In this document: positions 1 to 5,528 of the stretch, piece by piece
How the letters are laid out: each line of letters opens with the position of its first letter
Numbering within the stretch: position 1 is the first letter of the stretch
Virus record (IMG/VR): IMGVR_UViG_3300044627_002952
Location: 1 to 41,650 of that record
DNA from: a virus
Direction: 5' to 3' (one strand)
Length of the DNA stretch: 41,650 nt
Made by a program: the position numbers and the translations under genes
Notes under the pieces: model-generated
Seen by the model: the letters and a program-made list of their open reading frames with translations, nothing else
Databases searched by the model: none
What the model was told of the DNA's origin: nothing

Positions 1-172
1 TCTCGTTGCAGGAACGACCGCAGGCAAGCACCTCGTCAATTACATACCGCTCGCTGGCCTCCGTGTAGGTACGGATGCTGCGAATCTTGTTGTCGATGTA
101 GTTCTTGACGATCAGGCCGCAAGCAAGAACACCAAACACGACGGCAAAAATCAAAGCGTAATTTTCGTTCAT
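1..172 (-). CDS. Small membrane protein, 3' end outside window
   Basis: Partial gene running off the left edge; 57 residues are visible. Residues 5-19 (YALIFAVVFGVLACG) form one N-terminal hydrophobic segment followed by a positively charged stretch (KNYIDNKIRSIR), which fits a single-span inner-membrane protein with a cytoplasmic tail. No family is recognised. Unlike its neighbours it has a clear Shine-Dalgarno site (AAGGAG, 6 bases before the ATG) and a leader of about 20 bases behind a strong TTGACA/TATAAT promoter, and it lacks the ACC-ACC motif after the ATG. The 5' end of its leader does contain ACCACC. Function unknown. Confidence 0.6.
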   Translation of the reverse strand, partial: MNENYALIFAVVFGVLACGLIVKNYIDNKIRSIRTYTEASERYVIDEVLACGRSCNE

Positions 173-196
173 CTGAATCTCCTTGTTGTTGGTGGT

Positions 197-224
197 ATTA
201 TACCACGGGTTTGTTGGTTGTCAA
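197..224 (-). promoter_or_regulatory. Early promoter for the leftmost gene
   Basis: On the minus strand TTGACA (219-224), a 16-base spacer and TATAAT (197-202). The predicted start near 190 gives a short leader beginning with ACCACC-like sequence and ending with AAGGAG before the ATG at 172. This is one of the few left-arm promoters that does not give a leaderless mRNA. Confidence 0.75.
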
Positions 225-231
225 GTCTGAA

Positions 232-315
232 TAGGACGGGTGAGATTCGAACTCACGGTGCATAAAGCGGGCAATTATAAGTCGCCTGCTGCTCTCCATC
301 GCAGCACGCCGTCCT
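232..315 (-). tRNA. tRNA-Ile (UAU)
   Basis: Minus-strand cloverleaf. The acceptor stem AGGACGG/CCGTCCT is perfect. The D stem is GCTGC/GCAGC, the anticodon stem GGCGA/TTGCC with loop CTTATAA (anticodon UAU), and the T arm GTGAG-TTCGAAT-CTCAC. The anticodon arm resembles bacterial tRNA-Ile2 (CAU loop). The variable region is about 13 bases, longer than usual for a tRNA-Ile. The discriminator is A and no CCA is encoded. It would read the AUA codon, which is plentiful in the AT-rich structural genes. Confidence 0.75.
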
Positions 316-433
316 GTGTGAAGCCTTTTTACGGATGCTCCTTTGTCCGTGCATTCGCAGAATGCCTCTGTATGGTTTCTTGGAAGCCATCAAACTTTTA
401 TAATATAATCTGCATTGTGTTTCTCAATAGTGC

Positions 434-462
434 ATTGTAGCACCTCTTCTGTTGCTTGTCAA
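434..462 (-). promoter_or_regulatory. Promoter upstream of tRNA-Ile
   Basis: TTGACA (457-462), 17-base spacer and TACAAT (434-439) on the minus strand, immediately after tRNA-Arg. Transcription would start near 427 and cross about 110 bases before reaching tRNA-Ile. Confidence 0.65.
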
Positions 463-464
463 GG

Positions 465-538
465 CGTTTCCGGGGGGACTCGAACCCTCAACCTGCCGCT
501 TAGAAGGCGGCTGCTCTATCCGGTTGAGCTACGGAAAC
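465..538 (-). tRNA. tRNA-Arg (UCU)
   Basis: Minus-strand cloverleaf: acceptor GTTTCCG/CGGAAAC, D arm beginning GCTC, anticodon stem GCCGC/GCGGC with loop CTTCTAA (anticodon UCU), T loop TTCGAGT. CCA is not encoded. It reads AGA, a codon common in the AT-rich half of the window. It follows tRNA-Leu by 7 bases, so both probably come from the promoter at 640-668. Confidence 0.9.
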
Positions 539-545
539 ATCTGAA

Positions 546-630
546 TGGGATTGGTGGGACTTGAACCCACAAGACTTTTGAGGTCGGCAGATTTTGAGTC
601 TGCTGCGTATGCCGATTCCGCCACAATCCC
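546..630 (-). tRNA. tRNA-Leu (CAA)
   Basis: Type II tRNA on the minus strand: acceptor GGGATTG/CAATCCC, anticodon stem GCAGA/TCTGC with loop CTCAAAA (anticodon CAA, codon UUG), a long variable arm typical of Leu, T loop TTCAAGT. CCA is not encoded. The promoter TATAAT ends 9 bases upstream of the mature 5' end. Confidence 0.9.
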
Positions 631-639
631 GATGCGCCC

Positions 640-668
640 ATTATATCACACAATGGGCGGGCTGTCAA
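640..668 (-). promoter_or_regulatory. Promoter of the tRNA-Leu/tRNA-Arg operon
   Basis: TTGACA (663-668), 17-base spacer, TATAAT (640-645) on the minus strand. The promoter lies inside and just past the 3' end of the preceding protein gene (stop at 646-648), so the coding end doubles as promoter spacer. Confidence 0.8.
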
Positions 669-921
669 CCCTATCTTCTAGGGAAAACTTTTCTTCGATT
701 TCCTCAAAGAATTCCGAATTGGCTCGGACCACCTGCTCATGGAGCCGGTCAACATTGAGGCATTGGGCTGCGTTGTCCACCTCATCGAAGTACTGATTGA
801 TCAGTTCCTTCGGCGGGTTGCCGTTGCCGTGCAGGATGTGTTCCATGATGCGGTCTGCGACGATGACCACGCGGTCATAAGCCTGGAGCGAGCTGATGTA
901 GTGCTGTTCTGAAATGTTCAC
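646..921 (-). CDS. Hypothetical 91-residue protein, GTG start
   Basis: No family recognised. It is predicted mostly helical and acidic, with a C-terminal stretch rich in Glu (EFFEEIEEKFSLED). The chosen GTG at 921 overlaps the upstream gene's stop as GTGA and is preceded by AAGGAGG at a good distance, which favours it over the TTG-type start further upstream. It is the last gene of a three-gene chain (1495 to 646) joined by 4-base overlaps, so translational coupling is likely. It has no ACC-ACC motif, as expected for a coupled gene. Confidence 0.7.
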   Translation of the reverse strand: MNISEQHYISSLQAYDRVVIVADRIMEHILHGNGNPPKELINQYFDEVDNAAQCLNVDRLHEQVVRANSEFFEEIEEKFSLEDRVDSPPIV

Positions 922-1325
922 TTGCCGTCCTCCTTGAAACAATCCCAGCCTCGCTTGTCTGCGTAGTACTGTTCGGATGATGTCTTATCCCAATGGTGTT
1001 CCCATTGGCACACTTCCCGCCTCGCCTCGTCGCGCTCGGCAGCAATCACTCCACACTCAACGCGGAGCATGGAGGATTCAGTTTCAGCCTTCCGTAGTTC
1101 GCCCTGCATTTCGTCGCGCTCGACGGTGAGGCGGTCGGTCAATACAAACAAGGCATCGCGCTCTTCACGGAGCCGTTCGATCTCCTTGATCGCACAGTTG
1201 ATGTAGTGCGCTGCGGTGGCGGGGGAGTCGAAGTGTCCTCCGTCCTCAATGGTTGCAGCGATCTGCTGTAGCCGGGGAATGGGGTCGAAGTTGCTCATGT
1301 GTGCAGTTATGGGTGCGGGTGTCAT
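918..1325 (-). CDS. Hypothetical coiled-coil protein, 135 aa
   Basis: Residues about 45-105 are rich in Glu, Arg, Lys and Leu in heptad-like spacing (IKEIERLREERDAL, then DRLTVERDEMQGELRKAE), which predicts a long coiled coil. The C-terminus has a Trp/His segment (CQWEHHWDK). No family is recognised. Its ATG overlaps the stop of the upstream 57-residue gene (ATGA), so it is probably translated by re-initiation from the same leaderless mRNA. An internal ATG at residue 10 is an alternative start. Confidence 0.72.
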   Translation of the reverse strand: MTPAPITAHMSNFDPIPRLQQIAATIEDGGHFDSPATAAHYINCAIKEIERLREERDALFVLTDRLTVERDEMQGELRKAETESSMLRVECGVIAAERDEARREVCQWEHHWDKTSSEQYYADKRGWDCFKEDGK

Positions 1326-1495
1326 GGCTTGATCTGATTCTCGTTGAGAGCCTTGAGGATGTTCATTTCCTCCATCTCATCGATCTTTTCGGGAGTGTAT
1401 CCCTTTGCCTTCAGTTCGTCGGTCTTGATGGACTGTGCCTTCAACTGGGCGTAGAAGGCGTCAGCGTCAACATGGATGATGGTGGTCTTGCACAT
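1322..1495 (-). CDS. 57-aa protein with Y-family polymerase-like N-terminus
   Basis: Residues 5-16 read TIIHVDADAFYA. This closely resembles the first strand and metal-binding motif of Y-family DNA polymerases (DinB/UmuC start near IIHVDMDAFYA, where the first Asp binds Mg). The remaining 40 residues (DELKAKGYTPEKIDEMEE) do not continue that fold and the palm and fingers are absent, so it cannot be a polymerase. It may be a decayed fragment, an inhibitor that mimics the motif, or chance. Its promoter -10 box ends 6 bases before the ATG (leaderless). ACC-ACC encodes Thr4-Thr5. Confidence 0.7.
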   Translation of the reverse strand: MCKTTIIHVDADAFYAQLKAQSIKTDELKAKGYTPEKIDEMEEMNILKALNENQIKP

Positions 1496-1501
1496 GGGTG
1501 T

Positions 1502-1530
1502 ATTCTACCAGTTAGGGGTGCGAGTGTCAA
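1502..1530 (-). promoter_or_regulatory. Leaderless early promoter (gene at 1495)
   Basis: TTGACA (1525-1530), 17-base spacer, TAGAAT (1502-1507), then six bases ACACCC and the ATG. Confidence 0.8.
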
Positions 1531-1537
1531 GTCTGAA

Positions 1538-1610
1538 TGCCTCCGGTGGGGTTCGAACCCACGACCAATAGATTAAAAGTCTACTGCGCTACCAACTGCG
1601 CTACAGAGGC
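1538..1610 (-). tRNA. tRNA-Lys (UUU)
   Basis: Minus-strand cloverleaf: acceptor GCCTCTG/CGGAGGC with one G-U pair, D arm GCGC...GCGC, anticodon stem GTAGA/TCTAT with loop CTTTTAA (UUU), T loop TTCGAAC. CCA is not encoded. It reads AAA/AAG. The 3' flank TTCAGACTTGACA is the same as that after tRNA-Ile and supplies the -35 box of the next gene. Confidence 0.9.
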
Positions 1611-1619
1611 GAGATGCCC

Positions 1620-1648
1620 ATTATATCCGATGGGCGCGGTGAAGTCAA
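1620..1648 (-). promoter_or_regulatory. Promoter of tRNA-Lys
   Basis: TTGACT (1643-1648), 17-base spacer, TATAAT (1620-1625), ending 9 bases upstream of the mature tRNA end, the same spacing as at tRNA-Leu. Confidence 0.8.
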
Positions 1649-1649
1649 G

Positions 1650-2045
1650 TCAGTCCTTGTCGTTGTTTCCCAGTTCCTCTTCGATGTCGTTGATGTACTC
1701 CCGCCGGTCGTGGGGGAAGTGCTTCCGCTCCAACTCACCCGCGAACTCGTCGTAGGTCATGGACATCATGTCGCCCAAGAGCATCATGAACGCCGCGTCG
1801 CCTGCGGTGACATCCTTCGGACGCTCGTTGCGCTCCTTCGCATCCGCGAGTTCCTGGGTCGCGTAGGCCATCGCAGCGGAGGCGACGAGGCGGAGCTTCT
1901 GATCCTTGAAGAAGGTCGGGTTCCGCATCACCAGTTCCACGAGGCTGTAGATCACCTCGTGGATGCTGGGCTTGAACTGCTCCATCATGGGGTGCGGCTC
2001 GTTGTTGTCGAAGAAGTTGCTGAAGTTGTTCGTCGGGTCAGGCAT
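1650..2045 (-). CDS. Hypothetical acidic protein, 131 aa
   Basis: No family recognised. The composition is helical and charged, with a Met-rich stretch around residues 88-97 (MMLLGDMMSM) and an acidic tail (INDIEEELGNNDKD). It overlaps the end of the upstream 76-residue gene by 8 bases, so it is probably translated by coupling from the mRNA that starts at 2268. It has neither its own promoter nor the ACC-ACC motif. Confidence 0.78.
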   Translation of the reverse strand: MPDPTNNFSNFFDNNEPHPMMEQFKPSIHEVIYSLVELVMRNPTFFKDQKLRLVASAAMAYATQELADAKERNERPKDVTAGDAAFMMLLGDMMSMTYDEFAGELERKHFPHDRREYINDIEEELGNNDKD

Positions 2046-2268
2046 TGTTGGCTTCCTTGATTTGGGCGTGAAGGTTGAGGATGAACTCGTACTCGTCGTC
2101 GGTGGTCATGTCGGGGTCGGCCATCTTGGTCAGCATCACATACGCTGACCCCATTCGCATCACCTTCTCCGGGTCGGTGTCCCAGTCCGGGTTGGCGAAG
2201 ATGAAATCGGAGATGGTGTTCAGCAGGTCGCTGACATTGCAGGTGGTGGGCTTGGTGGGCTTGTTCAT
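2038..2268 (-). CDS. Hypothetical 76-aa protein
   Basis: No family recognised. It is a small acidic helical protein (for example NVSDLLNTISDFIF and TTDDEYEFILNLHAQ). The N-terminus MNKPTKPTT is Pro/Thr-rich and contains ACC-ACC at codons 8-9. It is first gene of a two-gene unit with the 131-residue protein. The promoter at 2275-2303 places the expected transcription start on the A of the ATG. Confidence 0.78.
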   Translation of the reverse strand: MNKPTKPTTCNVSDLLNTISDFIFANPDWDTDPEKVMRMGSAYVMLTKMADPDMTTDDEYEFILNLHAQIKEANNA

Positions 2269-2274
2269 GGTGGT

Positions 2275-2303
2275 ATTGTACTGAAGTCAGAGGGGGCTGT
2301 CAA
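2275..2303 (-). promoter_or_regulatory. Leaderless early promoter (gene at 2268)
   Basis: TTGACA (2298-2303), 17-base spacer, TACAAT (2275-2280), then ACCACC and the ATG: exactly six bases, no room for a ribosome binding site. Confidence 0.85.
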
Positions 2304-2616
2304 GCAGGGAATAGTCGATATTTGAAACAGAAACTTCAAGGCCCCAATGCTCCAAAGTTTTCTTCATATCGTCCACGAAAGTCAACTGGAGCATCGGGTC
2401 GCACTCAAAGTTGAGAGAGGCGGTCAACATGCAGAACTCGTTCGCAATGTCGAACTGGAAGGTGGGGTTCTGTCCACGGGTCACGGCGTACCTATCGTCC
2501 GCGAAGTTCCATGCATGGAGGTATGCGTTCGACATCTCCTTGAGGCGCATGGTAGCCCAAGACCGGCTCCGTGCCGTCTTGTGCATGATGACGGTGATGT
2601 TGCTGTAGAGTGCCAT
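2287..2616 (-). CDS. Hypothetical 109-aa protein
   Basis: No family recognised. It has a mixed alpha/beta composition, with a basic N-terminal third (HKTARSRSWATMRLKEM) and an acidic C-terminal part. Its start overlaps the stop of the very acidic 78-residue protein as TGATG, so the two are probably co-translated in a fixed ratio. It has no promoter of its own and no ACC-ACC. Confidence 0.78.
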   Translation of the reverse strand: MALYSNITVIMHKTARSRSWATMRLKEMSNAYLHAWNFADDRYAVTRGQNPTFQFDIANEFCMLTASLNFECDPMLQLTFVDDMKKTLEHWGLEVSVSNIDYSLLDSPL

Positions 2617-2852
2617 CAGTCGAAGTCCTCGTCATCCACGAAGTCAGATGCGTCGAAGTCGCTCATCTCCGGGATGTCATCGTCGTGTTCGGTGTAGTCA
2701 TCGTCCGCGTCGTAGAGGCCGATCATGCGTCGAGCCTCCGCTTCGCTGTAGCCTTCAGCCATCAACTCTTCGATGGCCTCCTCGTCGGTCATCTCCTCAA
2801 TGGCGTGGTCGTACTGATCGTCGGTGTTGTCGAAGTCGGTGTCAATGTCCAT
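2616..2852 (-). CDS. Extremely acidic 78-aa protein, possible DNA mimic
   Basis: By my count 34 of 78 residues are Asp or Glu, and there are only two Arg and no Lys. The middle (DEEAIEELMAEGYSEAEARRMI) resembles a small three-helix UBA/TS-N type motif; both flanks are Asp-rich. Size and charge fit DNA-mimic proteins such as anti-restriction proteins, but no specific family is recognised. The start at 2852 was chosen because TATACT ends six bases upstream; the longer reading frame would start inside the repeat element. Just after the start it has ACACC instead of the full ACC-ACC. It leads the two-gene unit with the 109-residue protein. Confidence 0.72.
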   Translation of the reverse strand: MDIDTDFDNTDDQYDHAIEEMTDEEAIEELMAEGYSEAEARRMIGLYDADDDYTEHDDDIPEMSDFDASDFVDDEDFD

Positions 2853-2858
2853 GCGCGC

Positions 2859-2886
2859 AGTATAGCCTATACCGGCGGGGATACAA
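2859..2886 (-). promoter_or_regulatory. Leaderless early promoter (gene at 2852)
   Basis: TTGTAT (2881-2886), 16-base spacer, TATACT (2859-2864), six bases GCGCGC, ATG. The -35 is the weakest of the set. The promoter sits just downstream of repeat element copy A. Confidence 0.7.
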
Positions 2887-2905
2887 GTGGTATCATCCAA
2901 GAAAA

Positions 2906-3007
2906 CGAAATATATTTTGCGTCCCATAACGTCCAGGTGGTCCGGGCTACTATCAGGCGGCCGGTCCTATAAGAAATCAAAAATGCCTGGGGCATTTTTG
3001 ATAGTAG
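2906..3007 (-). repeat. Structured repeat element, copy A
   Basis: One of three copies (A 2906-3007, B 4280-4378, C 5529-5602). Outer arms GGCTACTATCA (2945-2955) and its near-complement (2999-3009) flank an inner hairpin at 2976-3002: 12-bp stem, 3-base loop. On the minus strand the hairpin is followed by a T-rich run, as in an intrinsic terminator. After it come the conserved blocks TGATAGTAGCC and CTGGACGTTATG, then a T/A-rich tail. The inner stem sequence differs completely from the other copies but stays paired. It lies between one operon end and the next promoter. Confidence 0.85.
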
Positions 3008-3009
3008 TC

Positions 3010-3041
3010 AAATAAAATACCCCACCTTGAAGAAGGTGGGG
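3010..3041 (-). terminator. Intrinsic terminator
   Basis: On the minus strand CCCCACCTT, loop CTTC, AAGGTGGGG, then TATTTTATTT. It ends the transcript of the 77-residue membrane protein gene and abuts repeat copy A. Confidence 0.8.
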
Positions 3042-3148
3042 CGTGGGAGCATCCGTCCAAACTCCCGCGTTTCTCCGCACAGCGCTGTACGGATCTTTTT
3101 TATGCCGCTTGTGGCCACACAGGGCATCCGGTTTTGATGGTTTGGGCG

Positions 3149-3382
3149 TTAGTCCTTGAACTCGCATCCGGTCACGACATAGCGAAGTCCGCCAAGCGTG
3201 AAGGTCAGGGTGAACGCGCAGAAGTACATCACGCCAGCGCAGAAGAGTCCGACTGCGTTCAGCAGCCACGAAATGTCGTTGGGGGCGAGGAATGCGTAGG
3301 TGAAGATCATCGGAAGGAACCACGCCGCAATCAGGACGAGGGCACCGATGAAACGGTCGATGTAGGAGGTGGTGAGGTTCAT
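3149..3382 (-). CDS. Small two-span membrane protein, 77 aa
   Basis: Two strongly hydrophobic segments are visible, about residues 12-31 (ALVLIAAWFLPMIFTYAF) and 39-62 (LLNAVGLFCAGVMYFCAF), with short charged ends. This predicts a two-span inner-membrane protein. No family is recognised; small phage membrane proteins of this kind are often early host-interaction or superinfection-exclusion factors, which is only a guess here. N-terminus MNLTTS with ACC-ACC at codons 4-5. The promoter gives a leaderless mRNA, and its -35 box contains the stop codon of the upstream gene. Confidence 0.8.
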   Translation of the reverse strand: MNLTTSYIDRFIGALVLIAAWFLPMIFTYAFLAPNDISWLLNAVGLFCAGVMYFCAFTLTFTLGGLRYVVTGCEFKD

Positions 3383-3388
3383 GGGAGT

Positions 3389-3417
3389 ATTGTACCTGGG
3401 TTGGAGGCGAATGTCAA
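3389..3417 (-). promoter_or_regulatory. Leaderless early promoter (gene at 3382)
   Basis: TTGACA (3412-3417), 17-base spacer, TACAAT (3389-3394), six bases ACTCCC, ATG. The TGA inside TTGACA (3414-3416) is the stop codon of the preceding gene. Confidence 0.85.
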
Positions 3418-3713
3418 GCCCAGTTCAGCATCTTCTCCGTCTTGGGCGAGAATCCCATGATCCCGGTGATCTTGTCCTCACCGATCAGGATCCAGTCCTT
3501 CTTGGTGATGTCGAAGGCGCAGATGTAGCCTTCGGTGGTGTGACGGATGCCCTTCGGCAGGTTGCCTCCGAGCTGACGGATGAAGGTCGCGTCCGTGGTG
3601 ACCTCACGGGCGGAGGGGGTGCCGTCCTTCTTCGTGAAGGTGACCATCACGGTGTCGTTGTTGGAGAGCGAGACGCGGAGGACGGTAGCGAGAGGCAGTT
3701 CGGTGGTGTTCAT
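3414..3713 (-). CDS. WYL_2 / DUF2693-like SH3-barrel protein, 99 aa
   Basis: The segment VMVTFTKKDGTPSAREVTT followed by a late strand pair (ICAFDITKKDWILIGEDKI) matches the layout of the phage Sm-like/SH3-barrel family DUF2693 (WYL_2), common in T4-like phages of aquatic bacteria: a strand with F-x-K-x-D-G-T and a C-terminal D-x-x-K-x-x-W strand. The biochemical role of the family is not known to me. A second, more diverged member is at 11159-11842 across the compositional boundary. It is leaderless; the N-terminus MNTTE contains ACC-ACC. Confidence 0.8.
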   Translation of the reverse strand: MNTTELPLATVLRVSLSNNDTVMVTFTKKDGTPSAREVTTDATFIRQLGGNLPKGIRHTTEGYICAFDITKKDWILIGEDKITGIMGFSPKTEKMLNWA

Positions 3714-3719
3714 GTGAGT

Positions 3720-3747
3720 ATTGTAGCCGGTTGGGGGTGAAAGTCAA
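3720..3747 (-). promoter_or_regulatory. Leaderless early promoter with A-tract (gene at 3713)
   Basis: TTGACT (3742-3747), 16-base spacer, TACAAT (3720-3725), six bases ACTCAC, ATG. Upstream of the -35 lies AAAAAATCTTTC (minus strand), a possible UP element also found at the promoter at 5938-5966. Confidence 0.82.
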
Positions 3748-3823
3748 GAGGGAAAGAAAGATTTTTTGGTGGTTTCGGGAGGGGGCGGTAACTCAACCCC
3801 CTCCCATCATGCACCACCATGAT

Positions 3824-4225
3824 TTACTGGATCAGGTCCTGCGCGGTGGGGACGCCCTGCTTCTCGAACTTCTCCGCTTCGGCCTGGAGGATCTCGAAGA
3901 ACAACTTCGGGCACTGCATCTGCAAGGCGGTGATGTTCTCACCGTTGTCCCCCGCGAGGATCGCGTCCCCGACGAGCGGCTGCTTGCAGATGATGGAGGC
4001 GCGGGTGTTGAAGCGCGGGTTGTCGATGCACAGACCCTCCTCATCGATCCACATCATCGAATCCTCGATGTGGTTCAGCGGGACGCTGATCGGCTGCACG
4101 AGGCGGCACGACATGATCGGGTACATCGACTCCAGCGGGTTGTCGGCGTTCAGTTCCACGACGCGGACGGGCTGGGTGATGTCGGCGGGGATCAGGATGG
4201 CGGGGATGGTGTTGGTGGTGGTCAT
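3824..4225 (-). CDS. DUF3846-like phage protein, 133 aa
   Basis: The opening IPAILIPADITQPVRVVEL, the middle MMWIDEEGLCIDNPRFNTRA and PLVGDAILAGDN match the pattern of the phage/actinobacterial DUF3846 family: an N-terminal strand with I-P-A-D, a W/Y-x-x-E-E-G turn with N-P-x-x-N, then G-D-x-x-x-x-G. That family has no established function. N-terminus MTTTN with ACC-ACC at codons 2-3; promoter immediately upstream, leaderless. It is followed by a GC-rich hairpin at 3778-3806 without a good T-tract. Confidence 0.8.
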   Translation of the reverse strand: MTTTNTIPAILIPADITQPVRVVELNADNPLESMYPIMSCRLVQPISVPLNHIEDSMMWIDEEGLCIDNPRFNTRASIICKQPLVGDAILAGDNGENITALQMQCPKLFFEILQAEAEKFEKQGVPTAQDLIQ

Positions 4226-4231
4226 GCGAGT

Positions 4232-4259
4232 ATTGTAACAGAACGGCAGGCAATGTCAA
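4232..4259 (-). promoter_or_regulatory. Leaderless early promoter (gene at 4225)
   Basis: TTGACA (4254-4259), 16-base spacer, TACAAT (4232-4237), six bases ACTCGC, ATG. It lies just downstream of repeat copy B. Confidence 0.85.
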
Positions 4260-4279
4260 TAGGAGGGCACGGAATAAAT

Positions 4280-4378
4280 CGAATATATTTTACGTCTCAT
4301 AATGTCCATACCGGCGGCTACTATCAGGCCGCGTCCAATAAAAAATCAGCAAACCCTTAGGGTTTGCTGATAGTAGCC
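4280..4378 (-). repeat. Structured repeat element, copy B
   Basis: Outer arms GGCTACTATCA (4316-4326) and TGATAGTAGCC (4368-4378) are perfectly complementary. The inner hairpin 4345-4371 is a 12-bp stem with loop TTA. On the minus strand it is followed by TTTTTTATTGGACG, the best terminator-like tail of the three copies, then the conserved second arm, ATGGACATTATG and a T/A-rich end. It separates the 46-residue gene from the promoter of the DUF3846-like gene. Confidence 0.85.
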
Positions 4379-4390
4379 CGAGGGGCTGGC

Positions 4391-4531
4391 TCACACTTCC
4401 CGAGCCAGTTCCCTCTTTCCCTCCCTCCGCGCCATCCGAGGGTCGCGGCTCTTCTTTCCCCAAGTCTTGGGGCGGAGCCGGATGCCTTCACGGAAAGCGT
4501 CGTGGACGAATTTGCCTGGGCGGTGCTTCAT
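4391..4531 (-). CDS. Small basic protein, 46 aa
   Basis: Very basic: Arg/Lys-rich throughout (GIRLRPKTWGKKSRDPR, then MARREGKRELAREV), so it may bind nucleic acid. No family recognised. Its ATG overlaps the stop of the upstream 81-residue gene (ATGA), with GGAG four bases before the start, so it is probably coupled. It lacks ACC-ACC, as do the other coupled genes. It ends 13 bases before repeat copy B. Confidence 0.6.
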   Translation of the reverse strand: MKHRPGKFVHDAFREGIRLRPKTWGKKSRDPRMARREGKRELAREV

Positions 4532-4773
4532 CGTGTCTCCTCTAGGTCAATCAGGGCGGAATCAATCTTCATCTGAAGGCGGCGAATCGTGTCACGCTCC
4601 GCCTTCGCTTCAGCGTAGAATGCATCGTGAGCTGCGGTTTCCCGATAGGTGTTCATTTCGCGCAGCACATCCACCATAGCGGTGAACATGAAACGGGAAA
4701 TAACTTCCATTTCGCGCTTCGACAGTTCCACCTGCATGGCGGGCTTGCGAATCGGCTTGAGGGTGGTGGTCAT
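4528..4773 (-). CDS. Hypothetical helical protein, 81 aa
   Basis: No family recognised. It is mostly helical, with a possible coiled coil at residues 50-78 (FYAEAKAERDTIRRLQMKID). N-terminus MTTTLKP with ACC-ACC-ACC at codons 2-4. Promoter at 4780-4808, leaderless. First gene of a two-gene unit with the basic 46-residue protein. Confidence 0.78.
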   Translation of the reverse strand: MTTTLKPIRKPAMQVELSKREMEVISRFMFTAMVDVLREMNTYRETAAHDAFYAEAKAERDTIRRLQMKIDSALIDLEETR

Positions 4774-4779
4774 GGTGGT

Positions 4780-4808
4780 ATCTTACCTTCCTGTCCTGTC
4801 CCTGTCAA
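4780..4808 (-). promoter_or_regulatory. Leaderless early promoter (gene at 4773)
   Basis: TTGACA (4803-4808), 17-base spacer, TAAGAT (4780-4785), ACCACC, ATG. Confidence 0.83.
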
Positions 4809-4822
4809 TAGGGTAGGGCGGA

Positions 4823-5437
4823 TTACTCCGCCTTTCCCCTGATGATGATCCACAGAAGCGCCTGCATGTCGGCGGCGGGCATGTTCCACGAATCGGCCAC
4901 CGTCCGAACGGCAGCGGCGATGCCACGGTACTCAACGGCGCTGGGCGCATCCTTCGGCTGGCCAGCGTACTTCGACTTGGGGCCGTAGGTGAGGCCGGCA
5001 GCGCGGCACATCCAAATATCGACCACCACCGCATCGGGGTCACCACCGATGGCACGGGCAAACGCGTTCGTCTTCGGCCCGCGCAGGCCGTCGTACCCTT
5101 CGCGCTGGCAACGGTCCGCAGCATCCAGCGCCGAACGCAGGCCCGCAGGCCGCTGGCCCATAGCGTACTCGGCGGCCTTGCGCTTGTTCAGCGCCCAAGT
5201 AACCCGGGGAGAGAAGGCCGACACGACGCTAGCGGACACTTCAAGCGTCCACGACGGCGCGATGGTGCAGAGGGATTCGGCGAACGCGTTCGCGTCGCAG
5301 TACCAAGTACCCGCCCGCTTGATGTCGGCGGGCGTGGCCGAGGCCAGCAGGGTACGGAAGCGGCCTTCGGCCTCAACGCGGACGGCGGACATGCGGGCGA
5401 GGGTAGCGGCGGACGGCTGACGGGTGGTGGTGACCAT
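4823..5437 (-). CDS. Phage DUF7178-like, helix-hairpin-helix glycosylase-like protein, 204 aa
   Basis: Layout from N to C: a helical start, G-T-W-Y-C-D-A-N-A-F-A near residue 43, V-V-S-A-F-S-P-R-V-T-W near residues 70-80, G-P-K-T-N-A-F near 120, and D-A-V-V-V-D-I-W near 134. This pattern is shared by a phage/actinobacterial family usually annotated only as a domain of unknown function. The S-P-x-x-x-W, K-x-x-x-F and V-x-x-D series recalls the HhH-GPD fold of base-excision glycosylases, but I cannot show catalytic activity. N-terminus MVTTT. It has the weakest promoter pair of the set (TTGCAT/TACCAT), still leaderless. It lies downstream of repeat copy C. Confidence 0.78.
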   Translation of the reverse strand: MVTTTRQPSAATLARMSAVRVEAEGRFRTLLASATPADIKRAGTWYCDANAFAESLCTIAPSWTLEVSASVVSAFSPRVTWALNKRKAAEYAMGQRPAGLRSALDAADRCQREGYDGLRGPKTNAFARAIGGDPDAVVVDIWMCRAAGLTYGPKSKYAGQPKDAPSAVEYRGIAAAVRTVADSWNMPAADMQALLWIIIRGKAE

Positions 5438-5443
5438 GCGGTA

Positions 5444-5471
5444 ATGGTACCCGAACGGCTACAGAATGCAA
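5444..5471 (-). promoter_or_regulatory. Leaderless early promoter (gene at 5437)
   Basis: TTGCAT (5466-5471), 16-base spacer, TACCAT (5444-5449), six bases TACCGC, ATG. Confidence 0.7.
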
Positions 5472-5528
5472 TAGGGTAGCCCGCTGAAACGCAAAGAATA
5501 ATTATTCATCGCGGTGCATAGTTATGCA

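Noticed and set aside
253-390. 45-codon basic ORF on the minus strand (MASKKPYRGILRMHG...) behind the promoter at 434-462
   Set aside because: Its 3' half is the tRNA-Ile gene itself, it has no ribosome site and it is not at the leaderless distance from the promoter. The leader of the tRNA is the simpler reading.
2967-3323. 118-residue ORF on the minus strand
   Set aside because: It overlaps the well-supported membrane protein gene and runs through the terminator and repeat copy A. No promoter or ribosome site; a shadow.
3778-3806. GC hairpin GGGAGGGGG/CCCCCTCCC as a terminator of the DUF3846-like gene
   Set aside because: The stem is good, but there is no T-run after it on the minus strand; it may block read-through, but it is not a standard intrinsic terminator.
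4823-5437. Firm naming of the 204-residue protein as a DNA glycosylase
   Set aside because: The motif series is suggestive of an HhH-GPD fold, but I cannot see a clear helix-hairpin-helix with the catalytic Lys/Asp pair.
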